The notes beneath the pieces are model-generated. The model searched no databases. It was not told where the DNA came from and was given only the letters and a program-made list of their open reading frames with translations. Source: Sneathiella sp. (lineage in GTDB: Bacteria > Pseudomonadota > Alphaproteobacteria > Sneathiellales > Sneathiellaceae). From it: DNA of 64,000 bases. Shown piece by piece: positions 8,389 to 18,173 of this stretch (position 1 is the first letter of the stretch; each line of letters opens with the position of its first letter). The position numbers were made by a program, and so were the translations under genes. The stretch covers positions 17,933 to 81,932 of the forward strand of contig NZ_JARGOQ010000009.1 in NCBI RefSeq assembly GCF_029233945.1. Reading direction: 5' to 3'.

Positions 8389-9425
8389 CCCAGTACCCAG
8401 AGGGAGCGGCGCGGCAGATGAACGGATACCGGTGATCCTTCCATCAAAGGCTCTGCGATATGCGGTGCCAGCAGGGCCTGAAACGTCACCGCGTCTTTAC
8501 GCAACTCAAGGCGTGTCTGACTTCCCAGAAACTTCTTGGACATGAGCGTTGCCTGAAAGCTGTTCTCTGTGTTCCGGGCGGTCCCCAGGATGACATTTTC
8601 CGGCCGAAAGGTCAGAATTTTCCCCGCAATGGAAGCCTCCTCCGGAAGGGCAAGGCAACCCAGGGCACACTCGAAGTAACCGTCCGTACAGTTGCCCGGA
8701 ATAAAGTTTTTCGCCCCAAAAAATTTTGCAACTTCCCGATCGGCCGGTTGATCATAGAGGGTGGCGGCCGGCGCATATTGCCGAAGCGTTCCTTCTAGGA
8801 CGAGGGCGATCCTGCTGGAAAGGCTCACGGCTTCCTCCTGGTCATGGGTAACGAACAGCATGGTCGTTCCAAGTTTCTGATGGAGGGATATAAGAAGCTG
8901 CTGCATTTCCAGACGCAAATTTGCATCCAGATTTGAAAATGGTTCGTCCAGCAGCAGTATCTGTGGGCGAAGGACGAGCGCGCGGGCAAGGGCAACACGC
9001 TGTTGCTGTCCACCGGAAAGCTGGGAGGGTTTACGCTGCTCCATACCGGCCAACTGCACAAGCTCCAGCATTCTGCTAACAGCTTGGGTTATTTCCTTCC
9101 TTGTTCGATGTCGCATTTTAAGGCCAAACCCAACATTCTCCCCCGCCGTCATATAGGGGAAGAGGAGGTGGTTTTGAAACACCATAACCGCATCGCGCCG
9201 GTCGGGGGGCAGGCGCAAGATGGATTGACCGTCGAAGCGGATATTGCCCGATGTAGGCGCCAGAAGTCCGGCAATCATCTTGAGAATTGTTGATTTTCCG
9301 CAAGCGGACGGACCAAGCAGCGCCGTGAGGGAGCCGCTCTCTACCTGCAAGGAAACGTTTTTCACGGCGGGCATTGTTTCGCCGGGATAGAACTTGGTGA
9401 GGTTTTCGAGACTGACATTGGTCAT
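8385..9425 (-). CDS. ABC transporter ATPase, YnjD/PotA-like
   Basis: This is the 346-residue ATP-binding subunit of an importer. Walker A is GPSACGKST, with Ala where Gly is usual; the signature is LSGGQQQRVALARAL; Walker B is ILLLDEPFSNLD; and the switch region is VTHDQEEA. The C-terminal hundred residues form the regulatory TOBE-type region of the spermidine/iron/thiamine group (AKNFIPGN onwards). Its start overlaps the upstream permease stop by four bases. Together with the two permeases and the binding protein it forms a complete import system. The substrate is unknown. Confidence 0.88.
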   Translation of the reverse strand: MTNVSLENLTKFYPGETMPAVKNVSLQVESGSLTALLGPSACGKSTILKMIAGLLAPTSGNIRFDGQSILRLPPDRRDAVMVFQNHLLFPYMTAGENVGFGLKMRHRTRKEITQAVSRMLELVQLAGMEQRKPSQLSGGQQQRVALARALVLRPQILLLDEPFSNLDANLRLEMQQLLISLHQKLGTTMLFVTHDQEEAVSLSSRIALVLEGTLRQYAPAATLYDQPADREVAKFFGAKNFIPGNCTDGYFECALGCLALPEEASIAGKILTFRPENVILGTARNTENSFQATLMSKKFLGSQTRLELRKDAVTFQALLAPHIAEPLMEGSPVSVHLPRRSLWVLG

Positions 9426-10270
9426 ATCTGGCGCAGACTTTCTGCAGCGGTGTTGCGTCCGGTAAGATGCCGCGCGCCGAGGAGGAGCAGAACAACGCCC
9501 GGCAGGATATAGATCATGCTGATGGCGCCGGTAATGTCATTTCGTCCAGCACTGGCAAAATTAAACAGAAGAAGGGGCAATGTCACAACCCGCCCGCCGC
9601 CAATCAGGAGGGTGAGGATATACTGGCTCCAGGAGACCAGAAAGGTGAATAATGACCCAATCAGCAGACCGGGCAGGATGGCGGGCAGAGTGACATAGTA
9701 GAATGTCTGAAACGGGTCGGCGCCAAGGCTACGGGCCTGTGCCTCAATCTCCGGGTTGTAGTTTGCGAAGACGCCCGCCATGACCAGCACCATATAGGGC
9801 AATGTCGGGATGAGATGTACAATCAGAACACCCAGAAAGGAGCCGGCAAGCCCGAGATTGAGGAATACCACATGAAGCCCGAGCGCAACGGCGATGCCCG
9901 GCACGATCGTGGGCGCGAGGATGAGAAGCTCGACTGCCGACTTTCCCCGGAATTGATAAAGTCCAAGTGCCCGGCCCGCAGGCAGACCGATGATCGCGGA
10001 CAGAAGTGTTGCGCAAAGAGCAATCAATGTTGTCACGCCAAGGGCGGGAAGAACCTCCGATGTGCTTGAGAAGACATAGCGCCAGGCGCGAAGGCTGTAG
10101 GCGGATGGAGTGATATCCGGGAAGAACCAACTCCGGCTGATGGACCAGACGGCAAGCGGAATTAACGGGAGGATCAGCCAGCTGATCAGTAAAACAAGTG
10201 CAAACCACGTCGGCCCTGATAGCCCGTCGCGGGAAATTTCCGCCCGTATTCGTATCTCGACCATAGTCAT
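9422..10270 (-). CDS. ABC transporter permease (second permease of YnjBCD-like system)
   Basis: This 282-residue protein has about six membrane helices and the EAQARSLGADPFQTFYYVTLP coupling loop typical of binding-protein-dependent permeases, here EIEAQARSLGADPFQ. It overlaps the upstream permease and the downstream ATPase by four bases each, giving tight translational coupling. In E. coli YnjC the two permease halves are fused; here they are separate genes. Substrate undetermined. Confidence 0.88.
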   Translation of the reverse strand: MTMVEIRIRAEISRDGLSGPTWFALVLLISWLILPLIPLAVWSISRSWFFPDITPSAYSLRAWRYVFSSTSEVLPALGVTTLIALCATLLSAIIGLPAGRALGLYQFRGKSAVELLILAPTIVPGIAVALGLHVVFLNLGLAGSFLGVLIVHLIPTLPYMVLVMAGVFANYNPEIEAQARSLGADPFQTFYYVTLPAILPGLLIGSLFTFLVSWSQYILTLLIGGGRVVTLPLLLFNFASAGRNDITGAISMIYILPGVVLLLLGARHLTGRNTAAESLRQI

Positions 10271-11157
10271 GTGCGGACATATCTCCGCGCCAGGCGGGCG
10301 TAGCCGACTATCATGACCGCGCTCAGGGCGGCGATAATCATGCCCATGGCAAGCGCCTCCGGCCGGGCGTTAAGATCTACATCGGTGAAAGACTGATATG
10401 CCAGAACGGGAAGGGCCGCCGGGTAGTTCTGTCCAAGCAACGCCGGGATTTCATAGGCACCGAAGGTGAAGGCGAACACGATCAATGCGGCAGCAAGAAG
10501 GCCGGGGGTAAGAAGCGGCAGCAGGACGTAGCGAAAGCTCTGCCAGCGACTCGCACCGAGGGAGCGGGCGGCGGTTTCATAGTCCTGCCCGAAGGTTTGC
10601 ATGTTGGCTAGCAGGATCATCCCGATGAAGGGAACCTCTTTCCAGACATATTGAAGGATAATACCGATGGCGAGCGGATCGTAAATGAGCGCCGGAAAGT
10701 CAGAAGGTCTCGCAATCAGCTCAAACTCATAGGCGAGACGGGCAAAAAAGCCGGACTGGGAGAAAAGATACAGAATGCCGACCGCACCCACAAGATGGGG
10801 GACAGTGAGATTAATTTGAAAAAGGAAATTGATAACAGAGCGTCCGATAAAATGCCGACGAAGGATCAATGCCGCGATGATGGCCAGCGCAGAGGCGATC
10901 ACCGTGGAGGTGAAAGAGATATAAAAGGTCAGCAGGAAGGAAAGACAGAAACTCTCCGATGTCAGAATATTGCGATAGGCATCGAAGCTCAACTCCTCTC
11001 GTCCGAGCTGCGGCATATAGCCCAAACTACCGATCAGGCCGAGGAATAACCCACCCAGAAACAGCCCCACGATGAGGAGGAGCGCGGGGGAGAGCAATAA
11101 CGGAATTTTCCAGCGATCAAGCAAGCGTGGCCTCAAGAAGGGTTTGGAAGTCGGCAA
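10267..11157 (-). CDS. ABC transporter permease (first permease of YnjBCD-like system)
   Basis: This 296-residue inner-membrane permease carries the coupling motif ETAARSLGASRWQSFRYVLLP and six predicted helices. The start is 23 bases after the binding-protein stop and the end overlaps the second permease by four bases. It is the partner of the second permease in a heterodimeric channel. Confidence 0.88.
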   Translation of the reverse strand: MPTSKPFLRPRLLDRWKIPLLLSPALLLIVGLFLGGLFLGLIGSLGYMPQLGREELSFDAYRNILTSESFCLSFLLTFYISFTSTVIASALAIIAALILRRHFIGRSVINFLFQINLTVPHLVGAVGILYLFSQSGFFARLAYEFELIARPSDFPALIYDPLAIGIILQYVWKEVPFIGMILLANMQTFGQDYETAARSLGASRWQSFRYVLLPLLTPGLLAAALIVFAFTFGAYEIPALLGQNYPAALPVLAYQSFTDVDLNARPEALAMGMIIAALSAVMIVGYARLARRYVRT

Positions 11158-11180
11158 ATCTTACCTTAAGTGCCGCTGCG

Positions 11181-12428
11181 TCATTTGGCGACATTTTCCT
11201 GCCAGCCCTTTTCAATCGCGCTGATCCAGTCAGGATGCAGCTCCGGCAGAGCCTTCTTGGAGAGCGTCGCCGGATCGACAACGGCCGGGTGGCGCGGCAA
11301 GTCGGTAAAGCGCTGCTTTTCCTCCTCGGGGAGACGATTAATGTCAATCGCGGGTGCAGCGCCCCAGACATCGGCCTTTGCTTTTTCACGCTGCGCATCC
11401 GCCGACAGGATAACATTGGCAGCCACCATCGCGGCGGCCTTATTGGGTGAGTTATAGGGAATGGCGACATAGTTGGTGTTACCAATGGTGCCGTCTTTCA
11501 GGCCATAGGACCGGGTCGTTTCCGGAAAGATGCCATTTTCGACATTGATCCCGAAAATTGCCGGATCATAATCGAAATAGAGAGCAACTTCCCGGTTCGC
11601 GAAAAGCTGAGCCAAATTGGCGATGGCATTTGGATAGGTTTCCCCCTCCCGCCAGAGATAAGGTTTCATCTCGTTGAGGATAGCCCAGGCCTTCGGTGCG
11701 ATGGCGTCAAATTTTTTGGAATCGAAATCCCCGAGAAGGGCGTCCGGTCCGCCCGCCGCGTGATAAAAGACATGGCGGATGAAGACACTGCCATTGAAAT
11801 CCGTTGCTGCCGGATAAGTGAACTCGCCCGGATTATCCTTCACCCAGTCAATGAGCTCCGCAATGCTTTTCGGCGGGTTTTCCGTGCGGGCACTGTCATA
11901 GGCAAAAGCGAACTGCGCCCGGTTCCACGGCACTTCGCATTCATCGACGGCAAGGCCGAAATCATTCGCGATGGACGGGTTCTGCCAGTTTACGAGTTTA
12001 TTATTGGGAAGAAGAGAATGATACCCGCAGAAGAGTAAACCTCCCTGTTTCATCGTCCGGAAATTTCCGCCGTTAATCCAGATCAGGTCGACGGAACCCT
12101 TATCGTCGATGCCGGCCTGTTTCTCGCCAAGGACAATATTGACAGCCTCCGCCGTGTCATTGATACCGATGCGCTTTAAGGTGATACCATAGCGTTCCGT
12201 CAACTCCCCACCGATATAGTCGGAAACATATTGATTGATATTGTCCGCGCCGCCCCACATGAACCAGTTGACCGTGCCTCCCTTCGCGGCGCTCATTACC
12301 TCTTCCCAGCTCTTATATTCTGTCTTGGTTTCCGCCTGGGCGGAAAAGGGAAAGGCAAGCGCGACATAGGTGATCAAGAGGCAAAGACCTTGCCAAACAG
12401 AAGAACTTATTGACGGGTAGCGAGACAT
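11181..12428 (-). CDS. ABC transporter substrate-binding protein, YnjB-like
   Basis: The 415-residue product has a signal peptide (MSRYPS... ALAFPFSAQA, cleaved before ETKTEY). The mature N-terminus GGTVNWFMWGGADNINQYVS and the DLIWINGGNFRTMKQGGLL segment match the YnjB family of E. coli, whose substrate is not firmly known. I start it at 12428, because the longer in-frame start at 12473 adds an acidic stretch that would spoil the signal peptide. It leads the operon binding protein, permease, permease, ATPase. The nearby divergent Lrp regulator and guanine deaminase hint at a nitrogenous ligand, which is inference only. Confidence 0.82.
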   Translation of the reverse strand: MSRYPSISSSVWQGLCLLITYVALAFPFSAQAETKTEYKSWEEVMSAAKGGTVNWFMWGGADNINQYVSDYIGGELTERYGITLKRIGINDTAEAVNIVLGEKQAGIDDKGSVDLIWINGGNFRTMKQGGLLFCGYHSLLPNNKLVNWQNPSIANDFGLAVDECEVPWNRAQFAFAYDSARTENPPKSIAELIDWVKDNPGEFTYPAATDFNGSVFIRHVFYHAAGGPDALLGDFDSKKFDAIAPKAWAILNEMKPYLWREGETYPNAIANLAQLFANREVALYFDYDPAIFGINVENGIFPETTRSYGLKDGTIGNTNYVAIPYNSPNKAAAMVAANVILSADAQREKAKADVWGAAPAIDINRLPEEEKQRFTDLPRHPAVVDPATLSKKALPELHPDWISAIEKGWQENVAK

Positions 12429-12644
12429 ATTTTCCGGTTCCGATAATTCTAGATGAGCACAGTAATGCATCATATCCTACCCAAAAGCATTTGAGGCGTC
12501 CGCCAAATACTCGTCAATTCACTACAACTTTTCGAGATCACCCGATATCTGTCCGTTGGGCAGCATGGCAAAAATGCTAGGCGGGGAGCTGCTCCTTGGC
12601 ATACAGTATGAAGTTGTGCTTACAGAGGATGTTAGGGATTAAGT

Positions 12645-13139
12645 ATGGTGATACCGCCCTTGGACCGGACAGATTATCGTATTCTGCGGGAAATTCAGGC
12701 AAATGGCCGTATTTCAATGGTCGAGCTGTCCCGCCGCGTGAATCTCACCAAAACCCCCTGCGCCGAGCGGGTGAAGCGCTTGGAGAATACCGGAGTGATT
12801 AAAGGGTATTTCGCCGAACTGGAGCCGGATACAGTCGCTGCCGGTCATGTCGTCATGGTGCAGGTGCAGCTTTCCCGAACGACCGAGACGGAGCTTAGGG
12901 AATTTAATGAGGCCGTCCAACAGGTCCCGGAAATTCAGTCATGCATGATGATGGCAGGCGGATTTGATTATCTTTTAAAGATACGCACCAGAGATATCGC
13001 CTCATACCGGGAGTTATTGGGAAAGGCCATTTCTCAACTGCCCCATGTTATGCAGACCCAAACCTATGTGGTGATGGAAGTGGTGAAGGATGAAGTAACC
13101 CTCTCAATGGCGGGAACTCCGGGAAAGCGCGGTAAATGA
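12645..13139 (+). CDS. Lrp/AsnC-family transcriptional regulator
   Basis: The 164-residue protein has the N-terminal winged helix (LDRTDYRILREIQANGRISM, then LSRRVNLTKTPCAERVKRLE as the recognition part) and a C-terminal RAM effector domain (VQLSRTTETELREF to YVVMEVVKDEV). Such regulators form octamers and sense amino acids or related ligands. AGGG lies seven bases before the ATG. It overlaps guaD by four bases (ATGA), so it is co-translated with the deaminase, and it is divergent from the YnjBCD-like operon, making it the likely regulator of one or both. Confidence 0.92.
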   Translation: MVIPPLDRTDYRILREIQANGRISMVELSRRVNLTKTPCAERVKRLENTGVIKGYFAELEPDTVAAGHVVMVQVQLSRTTETELREFNEAVQQVPEIQSCMMMAGGFDYLLKIRTRDIASYRELLGKAISQLPHVMQTQTYVVMEVVKDEVTLSMAGTPGKRGK

Positions 13140-14473
13140 AAAAGGCTATTCGGGGGCGCTGCATTTCATATCGGGACAATCCTTTCACAAAGCCGATCGA
13201 TGATTGTCTCCGCTATGAGGGAGATGGCCTCATCGTAATCGAGGACGGTAAGATTACCGGCTTCGGCCCAGCCCATGAATTGCTCGCAGATCTTGATGAG
13301 GCTGTGCCTGTAACCCGATATGAAGACGCGCTGATCTGCCCCGGTTTTATTGATTGCCATGTTCATTATCCGCAAACCGAGATAATTGGCGCCTTTGGCA
13401 GGCAGCTTATTGACTGGTTGAATAATTATACCTTCATCGCCGAGCAGAAGTTTGCCGATAAGGAATATGCATCGGCAGCGGCAGAAGTTTTTTTGAAGGA
13501 AATCTTGCGGGCGGGAACAACCACGGCCGCTGTGTTCTGTACTGTCCATCCGGGCTCCGTTGATGCCTTTTTTGAGCAATCAGAAAGAATCAATATGCGC
13601 AATATTGCGGGCAAGATGCTGATGGACCGGCATGCGCCCGCCGCCCTCACCGATACGGCCCAAAGCGGATATGATGAGACAAAGCGCCTGATAGAGAAAT
13701 GGCATTGCAATGGGCGGGCGCTTTATGCCGTAACCCCGCGTTTTGCGCCGACAAGCTCAGAGGAGCAGATGGAGATGACAGGCGCCGTCTGGAGGGAGCA
13801 TCCTGGCACCTATCTGCAATCTCATATTTCAGAGAATAAACAGGAAATTGAATGGGTGCAGGCACTTTTCCCTGACCGGAAAGGGTATGTGGATGTCTAT
13901 CAACATTATGGCCAGCTGGGACCGCGTGCGATCTATGGGCATGGCGTTCATTTCACGGAAAAGGATTTCCACATCTTTCATGAAACAGGCACGGCCATTG
14001 CGCACTGTCCAACGTCAAATCTTTTTCTCGGAAGCGGTCTGTTCAGCCTCGAACAGGCGATGCAAGGCTCCTTTCCTGTGCGCACGGGCCTTGCGACAGA
14101 TCTTGGCGGGGGCACGAATTTCTCTCAGCTGGTCAGCATGAACGAAGCATACAAGATTGCGCAAATGGGCGGTTTTTCGCTGGATGCCCATAAGGCGTTT
14201 TATCTGGCTACTCGTGGCGCCGCTGCGGCCCTTTACCTGGAAGGCATCATTGGAAGTATTGAACCCGGCTATGAGGCTGACATTACAGTTCTCGATTTGA
14301 AGGCAACGCCTCTGATTGCTCATCGAATTGCCTATGCCGACAGTCTGGAAGAGCAACTCTTCGCCCTGATGATACTGGGGGATGACCGGGTTGCGAAGGC
14401 GAGCTATATCGCCGGGGAATTGGTATACAGCCGAAATACCGAAACGCGGGAGGAACAATTCTACGGTTTTTAG
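13136..14473 (+). CDS. guaD: Guanine deaminase
   Basis: This amidohydrolase converts guanine to xanthine and ammonia, the entry step of guanine catabolism. The 445-residue length fits. The diagnostic metal-binding segment PGFIDCHVHYPQ (His75 and His77) is present, as are QSHISENKQEIEWV, IYGHGVHF, the HCPTSNLFLGSGLF loop and the DLGGGTNFS aspartate region. The start overlaps the Lrp regulator. The stop codon overlaps that of the convergent IclR gene in TTAG. Confidence 0.93.
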   Translation: MKKAIRGRCISYRDNPFTKPIDDCLRYEGDGLIVIEDGKITGFGPAHELLADLDEAVPVTRYEDALICPGFIDCHVHYPQTEIIGAFGRQLIDWLNNYTFIAEQKFADKEYASAAAEVFLKEILRAGTTTAAVFCTVHPGSVDAFFEQSERINMRNIAGKMLMDRHAPAALTDTAQSGYDETKRLIEKWHCNGRALYAVTPRFAPTSSEEQMEMTGAVWREHPGTYLQSHISENKQEIEWVQALFPDRKGYVDVYQHYGQLGPRAIYGHGVHFTEKDFHIFHETGTAIAHCPTSNLFLGSGLFSLEQAMQGSFPVRTGLATDLGGGTNFSQLVSMNEAYKIAQMGGFSLDAHKAFYLATRGAAAALYLEGIIGSIEPGYEADITVLDLKATPLIAHRIAYADSLEEQLFALMILGDDRVAKASYIAGELVYSRNTETREEQFYGF

Positions 14474-15288
14474 CCGGGTTTCCGCCCGCCAAGCGCAGCC
14501 GTCACCTCACTCGCTATCTCCACCGTTATCTGTCCAAGTTCCATCAACCGCTCTTTCGATATACGGGCGGCAGGGCCTGAAATGGAAAGTCCGGCGAGCG
14601 GTTCCGCATGTTCCTCATAAATAAGCGCCGCCGCGCAGCGAAGACCGACGGCATGCTCTTCATCATCTACGGCGAAGCCACGGGCGCGCGCTGCCGCAAG
14701 CTCTTCATATAGCAAATTTGGATCGGTAATGGTTTTATCCGTCAGCCGTGCAAGACTCTGGTCTTCAATTATCCGGGATACGTCTTCTCTGCTCATGGCC
14801 ATCAGCATTGCTTTTCCGACCCCCGAACAATGCATGGGCACGCTATTCCCGGGTTTGGAGAAAACCCTCATCATTTCCCGGCTTTCGACCTGGGCCAGAT
14901 AGATGACCTTGTCGCCGTCTGCGATCGCCAGATTTACCGTCTCACCGCTGAGTTCCATCAGGCGCCGCATATAGGGCCGCGCGACAGTCGCAAGATCGCG
15001 GGAGACCAGAAAGCCGTTACCAGTCACAAATGCCTGCATGGCAATCTGCCACCGGCTCGTGTCGCGGTCATACTGCACATAACGCTCTTCCTGCAGGGTG
15101 GTCAACAGCCGGTGGGTCGTCGACGGGGCAAGCGTCAAGGACTTGGCGATTGCCGTTAGGGACAGGCCCGGCGGATTTTCGGCAATCGCATTCAAAATAG
15201 ACAGCGCCCGCGTCAGAGATTGTACCTGGCCTGTCCGGACAGCTGTGGTCTTGGCCGCGTCTGCCATCGTCATGCTAATTAATTCCAT
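14470..15288 (-). CDS. IclR-family transcriptional regulator
   Basis: The protein has an N-terminal winged helix (LSLTAIAKSLTLAPSTTHRL as recognition helix, preceded by SLTRALSILNAIAENP) and a C-terminal GAF-like effector domain (GNSVPMHCSGVGKAMLM, FAVDDEEHAVGLRCAAALI, LAGLSISGPAARI). The start is uncertain: I use 15288, but 15273 or 15267 are equally possible, and longer in-frame extension to 15378 is unlikely. It is divergent from malate synthase G. Regulators of this family near glyoxylate genes often respond to glyoxylate or related acids, so control of glcB is a reasonable inference. Confidence 0.9.
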   Translation of the reverse strand: MELISMTMADAAKTTAVRTGQVQSLTRALSILNAIAENPPGLSLTAIAKSLTLAPSTTHRLLTTLQEERYVQYDRDTSRWQIAMQAFVTGNGFLVSRDLATVARPYMRRLMELSGETVNLAIADGDKVIYLAQVESREMMRVFSKPGNSVPMHCSGVGKAMLMAMSREDVSRIIEDQSLARLTDKTITDPNLLYEELAAARARGFAVDDEEHAVGLRCAAALIYEEHAEPLAGLSISGPAARISKERLMELGQITVEIASEVTAALGGRKPG

Positions 15289-15416
15289 AATGCGAAAATA
15301 GTTCCATTTTAGTTTATTCCCTTTGTCGGTCCTGTCAATGTTATGCTGTAATTCACCGGCGGTCGGGGTCTCCCGCACTGTCTATTTCTCATTTGGGCGA
15401 GGGTAAAAATAAGCAG

Positions 15417-17597
15417 ATGACAAAGCATGTGACAAAAGCAGGGCTTCAGGTGGCGCCGGAAATTGTGGATCTCGTGGAAAGGGAGATTGTGCCAGGGCTG
15501 GATATAACGGCCGAGACAGTATGGACCCTTCTTGCAGACCTAGTCGCAAATTTTGGCCCACGAAACAGGCAATTGCTTGCTAAGCGTGAAGAGTTGCAGA
15601 CGAAAATCGATGCCTGGCATCTCGCGGCGAAAGGAAAGCCACATGATGCGCGTACTCACAAAGCGTTTCTAGAGGACATAGGTTATCTGGTGCCGGAGGG
15701 GCCGTCATTTCAGGTCACGACGGCCAATGTTGACCCCGAAATTTCGGACGTCGCCGGGCCGCAGCTTGTCGTCCCGGTCATGAATGCCCGCTATGCCCTT
15801 AATGCGGCAAATGCCCGTTGGGGCAGTCTGTATGATGCACTCTATGGGACGGACGTTCTGCCTGAGACAGACGGTTGCGAGAAAGGTAGCGGTTATAATC
15901 CGGCGCGCGGCCTGAAGGTTATCGAGTATGGTTTTGGTGTTCTTGATCGCGCCGCGCCGCTCGCCAGCGGCAGTCACAAGGATGCGCGTGCCTATCTTCT
16001 GAAAGAGGATGGTGATCGCAAGCAACTGGAAATCGAGCTTGCTGACGGTTCGCGCACCGGTCTTGAGAATCCCGTACAGTTTGCCGGGTATCTGGGGAAT
16101 GATGCAACGCCCACTTCCATCCTGCTTAAAAAGAACGGCCTGTATCTCGATATCCAGATCGATCCTGCACATCCTGTAGGGAGAGATCATCCGGCGGGCG
16201 TGAAGGATGTTTTGATGGAATCGGCTCTTTCCACCATTCAGGATTGCGAGGATTCTGTCGCGGCGGTTGATGCGGAGGACAAGGCTCTTGTTTATCGCAA
16301 CTGGCTTGGCCTGATGAAAGGCGATCTTGAGGATCGCTTTGAAAAAGGCGGACAAACAGTGGCACGGTGCCTGACCCCAGACCGGGCTTATCTCAATCCG
16401 GCGGGAATGGAAATTTCCCTCCACGGCCGCAGTCTGTTGCTGGTCCGTAATGTCGGTCATCTGATGACGATAAACGCGGTGCTTGATGCGGAAGGGAATG
16501 AAATACCGGAAGGCATACTCGACGCAGTCATGACCACTGCAGGGGCACTTCATGACCTGAAAGGACTAGGGCGTTATTCAAACAGTCGTGCGGGCAGCCT
16601 TTATATTGTAAAGCCGAAGATGCACGGACCGGAGGAAGTGGCTTTCACGAACGATCTTTTCTCCGCGGTGGAGGATGGCTTCGACCTTCCCCGGAATACA
16701 TTGAAAGTCGGCGTGATGGATGAGGAACGTCGGACCACGGTCAACCTGAAGGAATGCATCCGGGCCGTTTCGGAGCGAATTTTCTTTATCAATACAGGCT
16801 TCCTCGATCGCACCGGTGATGAAATCCACACCAGTATGGAAGCCGGCCCCTTTATGAGGAAAGACGCCGCGAAGGGCGAACCCTGGATCGCCGCCTATGA
16901 GGACTGGAACGTGGATATCGGTCTGGAAACAGGTCTCCCCGGTCATGCCCAGATTGGCAAGGGCATGTGGGCGATGCCCGATGAAATGGCGAAGATGATG
17001 ACCGCAAAAATCGGCCATCCAATGGCGGGTGCCAATTGTGCCTGGGTCCCCTCTCCAACGGCGGCAACCTTGCATGCGATGCATTATCATGAAGTATCGG
17101 TGAAAGATCGCCAGAAGGAGATAGCGTCACGTGGCCGGGCGAGCCTTGATAGTATTTTGACGCCACCGTTGTTAAAGGGCGAAAATTTGTCTGAAAAGGA
17201 AATTCAGGCGGAACTGGACAACAACGCGCAAGGGATCCTCGGTTATGTGGTGCGCTGGATCGATCAGGGCGTCGGTTGCTCCAAGGTGCCGGACATAAAC
17301 AATGTCGGCCTTATGGAGGATCGCGCGACTTTACGTATTTCCAGTCAGCATATCGCGAACTGGCTGCATCATGGGGTTTGTACGGAAGATCAGGTAACAG
17401 AAACCATGAAACGGATGGCGGCGATTGTCGATGAACAAAACGCGGGCGATCCGCTTTACAAGCCAATGGCCGGACATTTCGATACATCAGTCGCCTTTCA
17501 CGCGGCCTGCGACCTTGTTTTCAAGGGGCGGGAACAGCCAAGTGGCTACACCGAACCAATCCTTCATGCACGCCGTATCGAGGCCAAGGCCAGCTAG
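15417..17597 (+). CDS. glcB: Malate synthase G
   Basis: This cytosolic enzyme condenses glyoxylate with acetyl-CoA to give malate. The 726-residue length is close to the usual 720-730 of form G. Recognisable segments are [20 protein letters not shown], the [20 protein letters not shown] acidic metal-binding region, [32 protein letters not shown] and [17 protein letters not shown] start it at ATG 15417; an in-frame TTG at 15393 lacks a ribosome binding site. No isocitrate lyase is in the window, so the glyoxylate may come from glycolate, purine or glycine breakdown. A GlcG-like gene follows after 49 bases. Confidence 0.95.
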   Translation: MTKHVTKAGLQVAPEIVDLVEREIVPGLDITAETVWTLLADLVANFGPRNRQLLAKREELQTKIDAWHLAAKGKPHDARTHKAFLEDIGYLVPEGPSFQVTTANVDPEISDVAGPQLVVPVMNARYALNAANARWGSLYDALYGTDVLPETDGCEKGSGYNPARGLKVIEYGFGVLDRAAPLASGSHKDARAYLLKEDGDRKQLEIELADGSRTGLENPVQFAGYLGNDATPTSILLKKNGLYLDIQIDPAHPVGRDHPAGVKDVLMESALSTIQDCEDSVAAVDAEDKALVYRNWLGLMKGDLEDRFEKGGQTVARCLTPDRAYLNPAGMEISLHGRSLLLVRNVGHLMTINAVLDAEGNEIPEGILDAVMTTAGALHDLKGLGRYSNSRAGSLYIVKPKMHGPEEVAFTNDLFSAVEDGFDLPRNTLKVGVMDEERRTTVNLKECIRAVSERIFFINTGFLDRTGDEIHTSMEAGPFMRKDAAKGEPWIAAYEDWNVDIGLETGLPGHAQIGKGMWAMPDEMAKMMTAKIGHPMAGANCAWVPSPTAATLHAMHYHEVSVKDRQKEIASRGRASLDSILTPPLLKGENLSEKEIQAELDNNAQGILGYVVRWIDQGVGCSKVPDINNVGLMEDRATLRISSQHIANWLHHGVCTEDQVTETMKRMAAIVDEQNAGDPLYKPMAGHFDTSVAFHAACDLVFKGREQPSGYTEPILHARRIEAKAS

Positions 17598-17646
17598 TTT
17601 TTCATAAAACTTGTAATTGACGAAACGAATTTAACAGGAGGGCTTT

Positions 17647-18072
17647 ATGCTCACAGTAAACCGATTATCTCATGCGGATGCACTTATCCTCATTCATGGC
17701 GCCCGCGAGAAAGCCAGCGAAATCCATGTTCCGATGTGTATTTCCATTGTGGATGAAAGTGGCAATTTGATTGCGTTTGAACGCATGGATGGCGGAAAGG
17801 TGACAAGTATTACGATCTCCGCCGATAAAGCCTATACGGCTGCTGCCGCCCGCAAGGCGACACATGACTATAATGCGGTAAATGTGCCGGGCAATCTGGC
17901 GTTCGGTATTCATACGGAAGTCGGAGGGCGTCTGTCGTCTGTCGGTGGCGGCTTGCCAGTGGTTGTAAATGGTGAAGTCGTCGGTGGGATTGGCCTCAGT
18001 TCGGGAACACCTGCGCAGGATATGGAATGCGCGGAAGCCGGTCTCAATCACTTCTATCAGACATTGGAATAA
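17647..18072 (+). CDS. glcG: GlcG/HbpS-family (DUF336) protein
   Basis: The 141-residue protein is a full-length GlcG/HbpS domain: SIVDESGNLIAFERMDG, SADKAYTAAAARKAT, and the glycine-rich GGLPVVVNGEVVGGIGLSSG. Family members are linked to glycolate/glyoxylate genes (GlcG in E. coli) or haem binding (HbpS); the biochemical role is unsettled. AGGAGGGCTTT directly precedes the ATG. Its place after malate synthase G supports a glycolate/glyoxylate setting. Confidence 0.88.
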   Translation: MLTVNRLSHADALILIHGAREKASEIHVPMCISIVDESGNLIAFERMDGGKVTSITISADKAYTAAAARKATHDYNAVNVPGNLAFGIHTEVGGRLSSVGGGLPVVVNGEVVGGIGLSSGTPAQDMECAEAGLNHFYQTLE

Positions 18073-18173
18073 CATCGCGTTCTCTTGTGCTGTACGGGTT
18101 TCTACGGCTATAACAAGCAATCATACAGATTAATTGTTTGGTCTGGCAGGGAAAAGGGACCCGGTTGAGTACA

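Noticed and set aside
15705..16553. 282-codon minus-strand frame inside malate synthase G
   Set aside because: The frame lies wholly inside a highly conserved gene on the other strand and has the His/Arg-rich composition of reverse frames.
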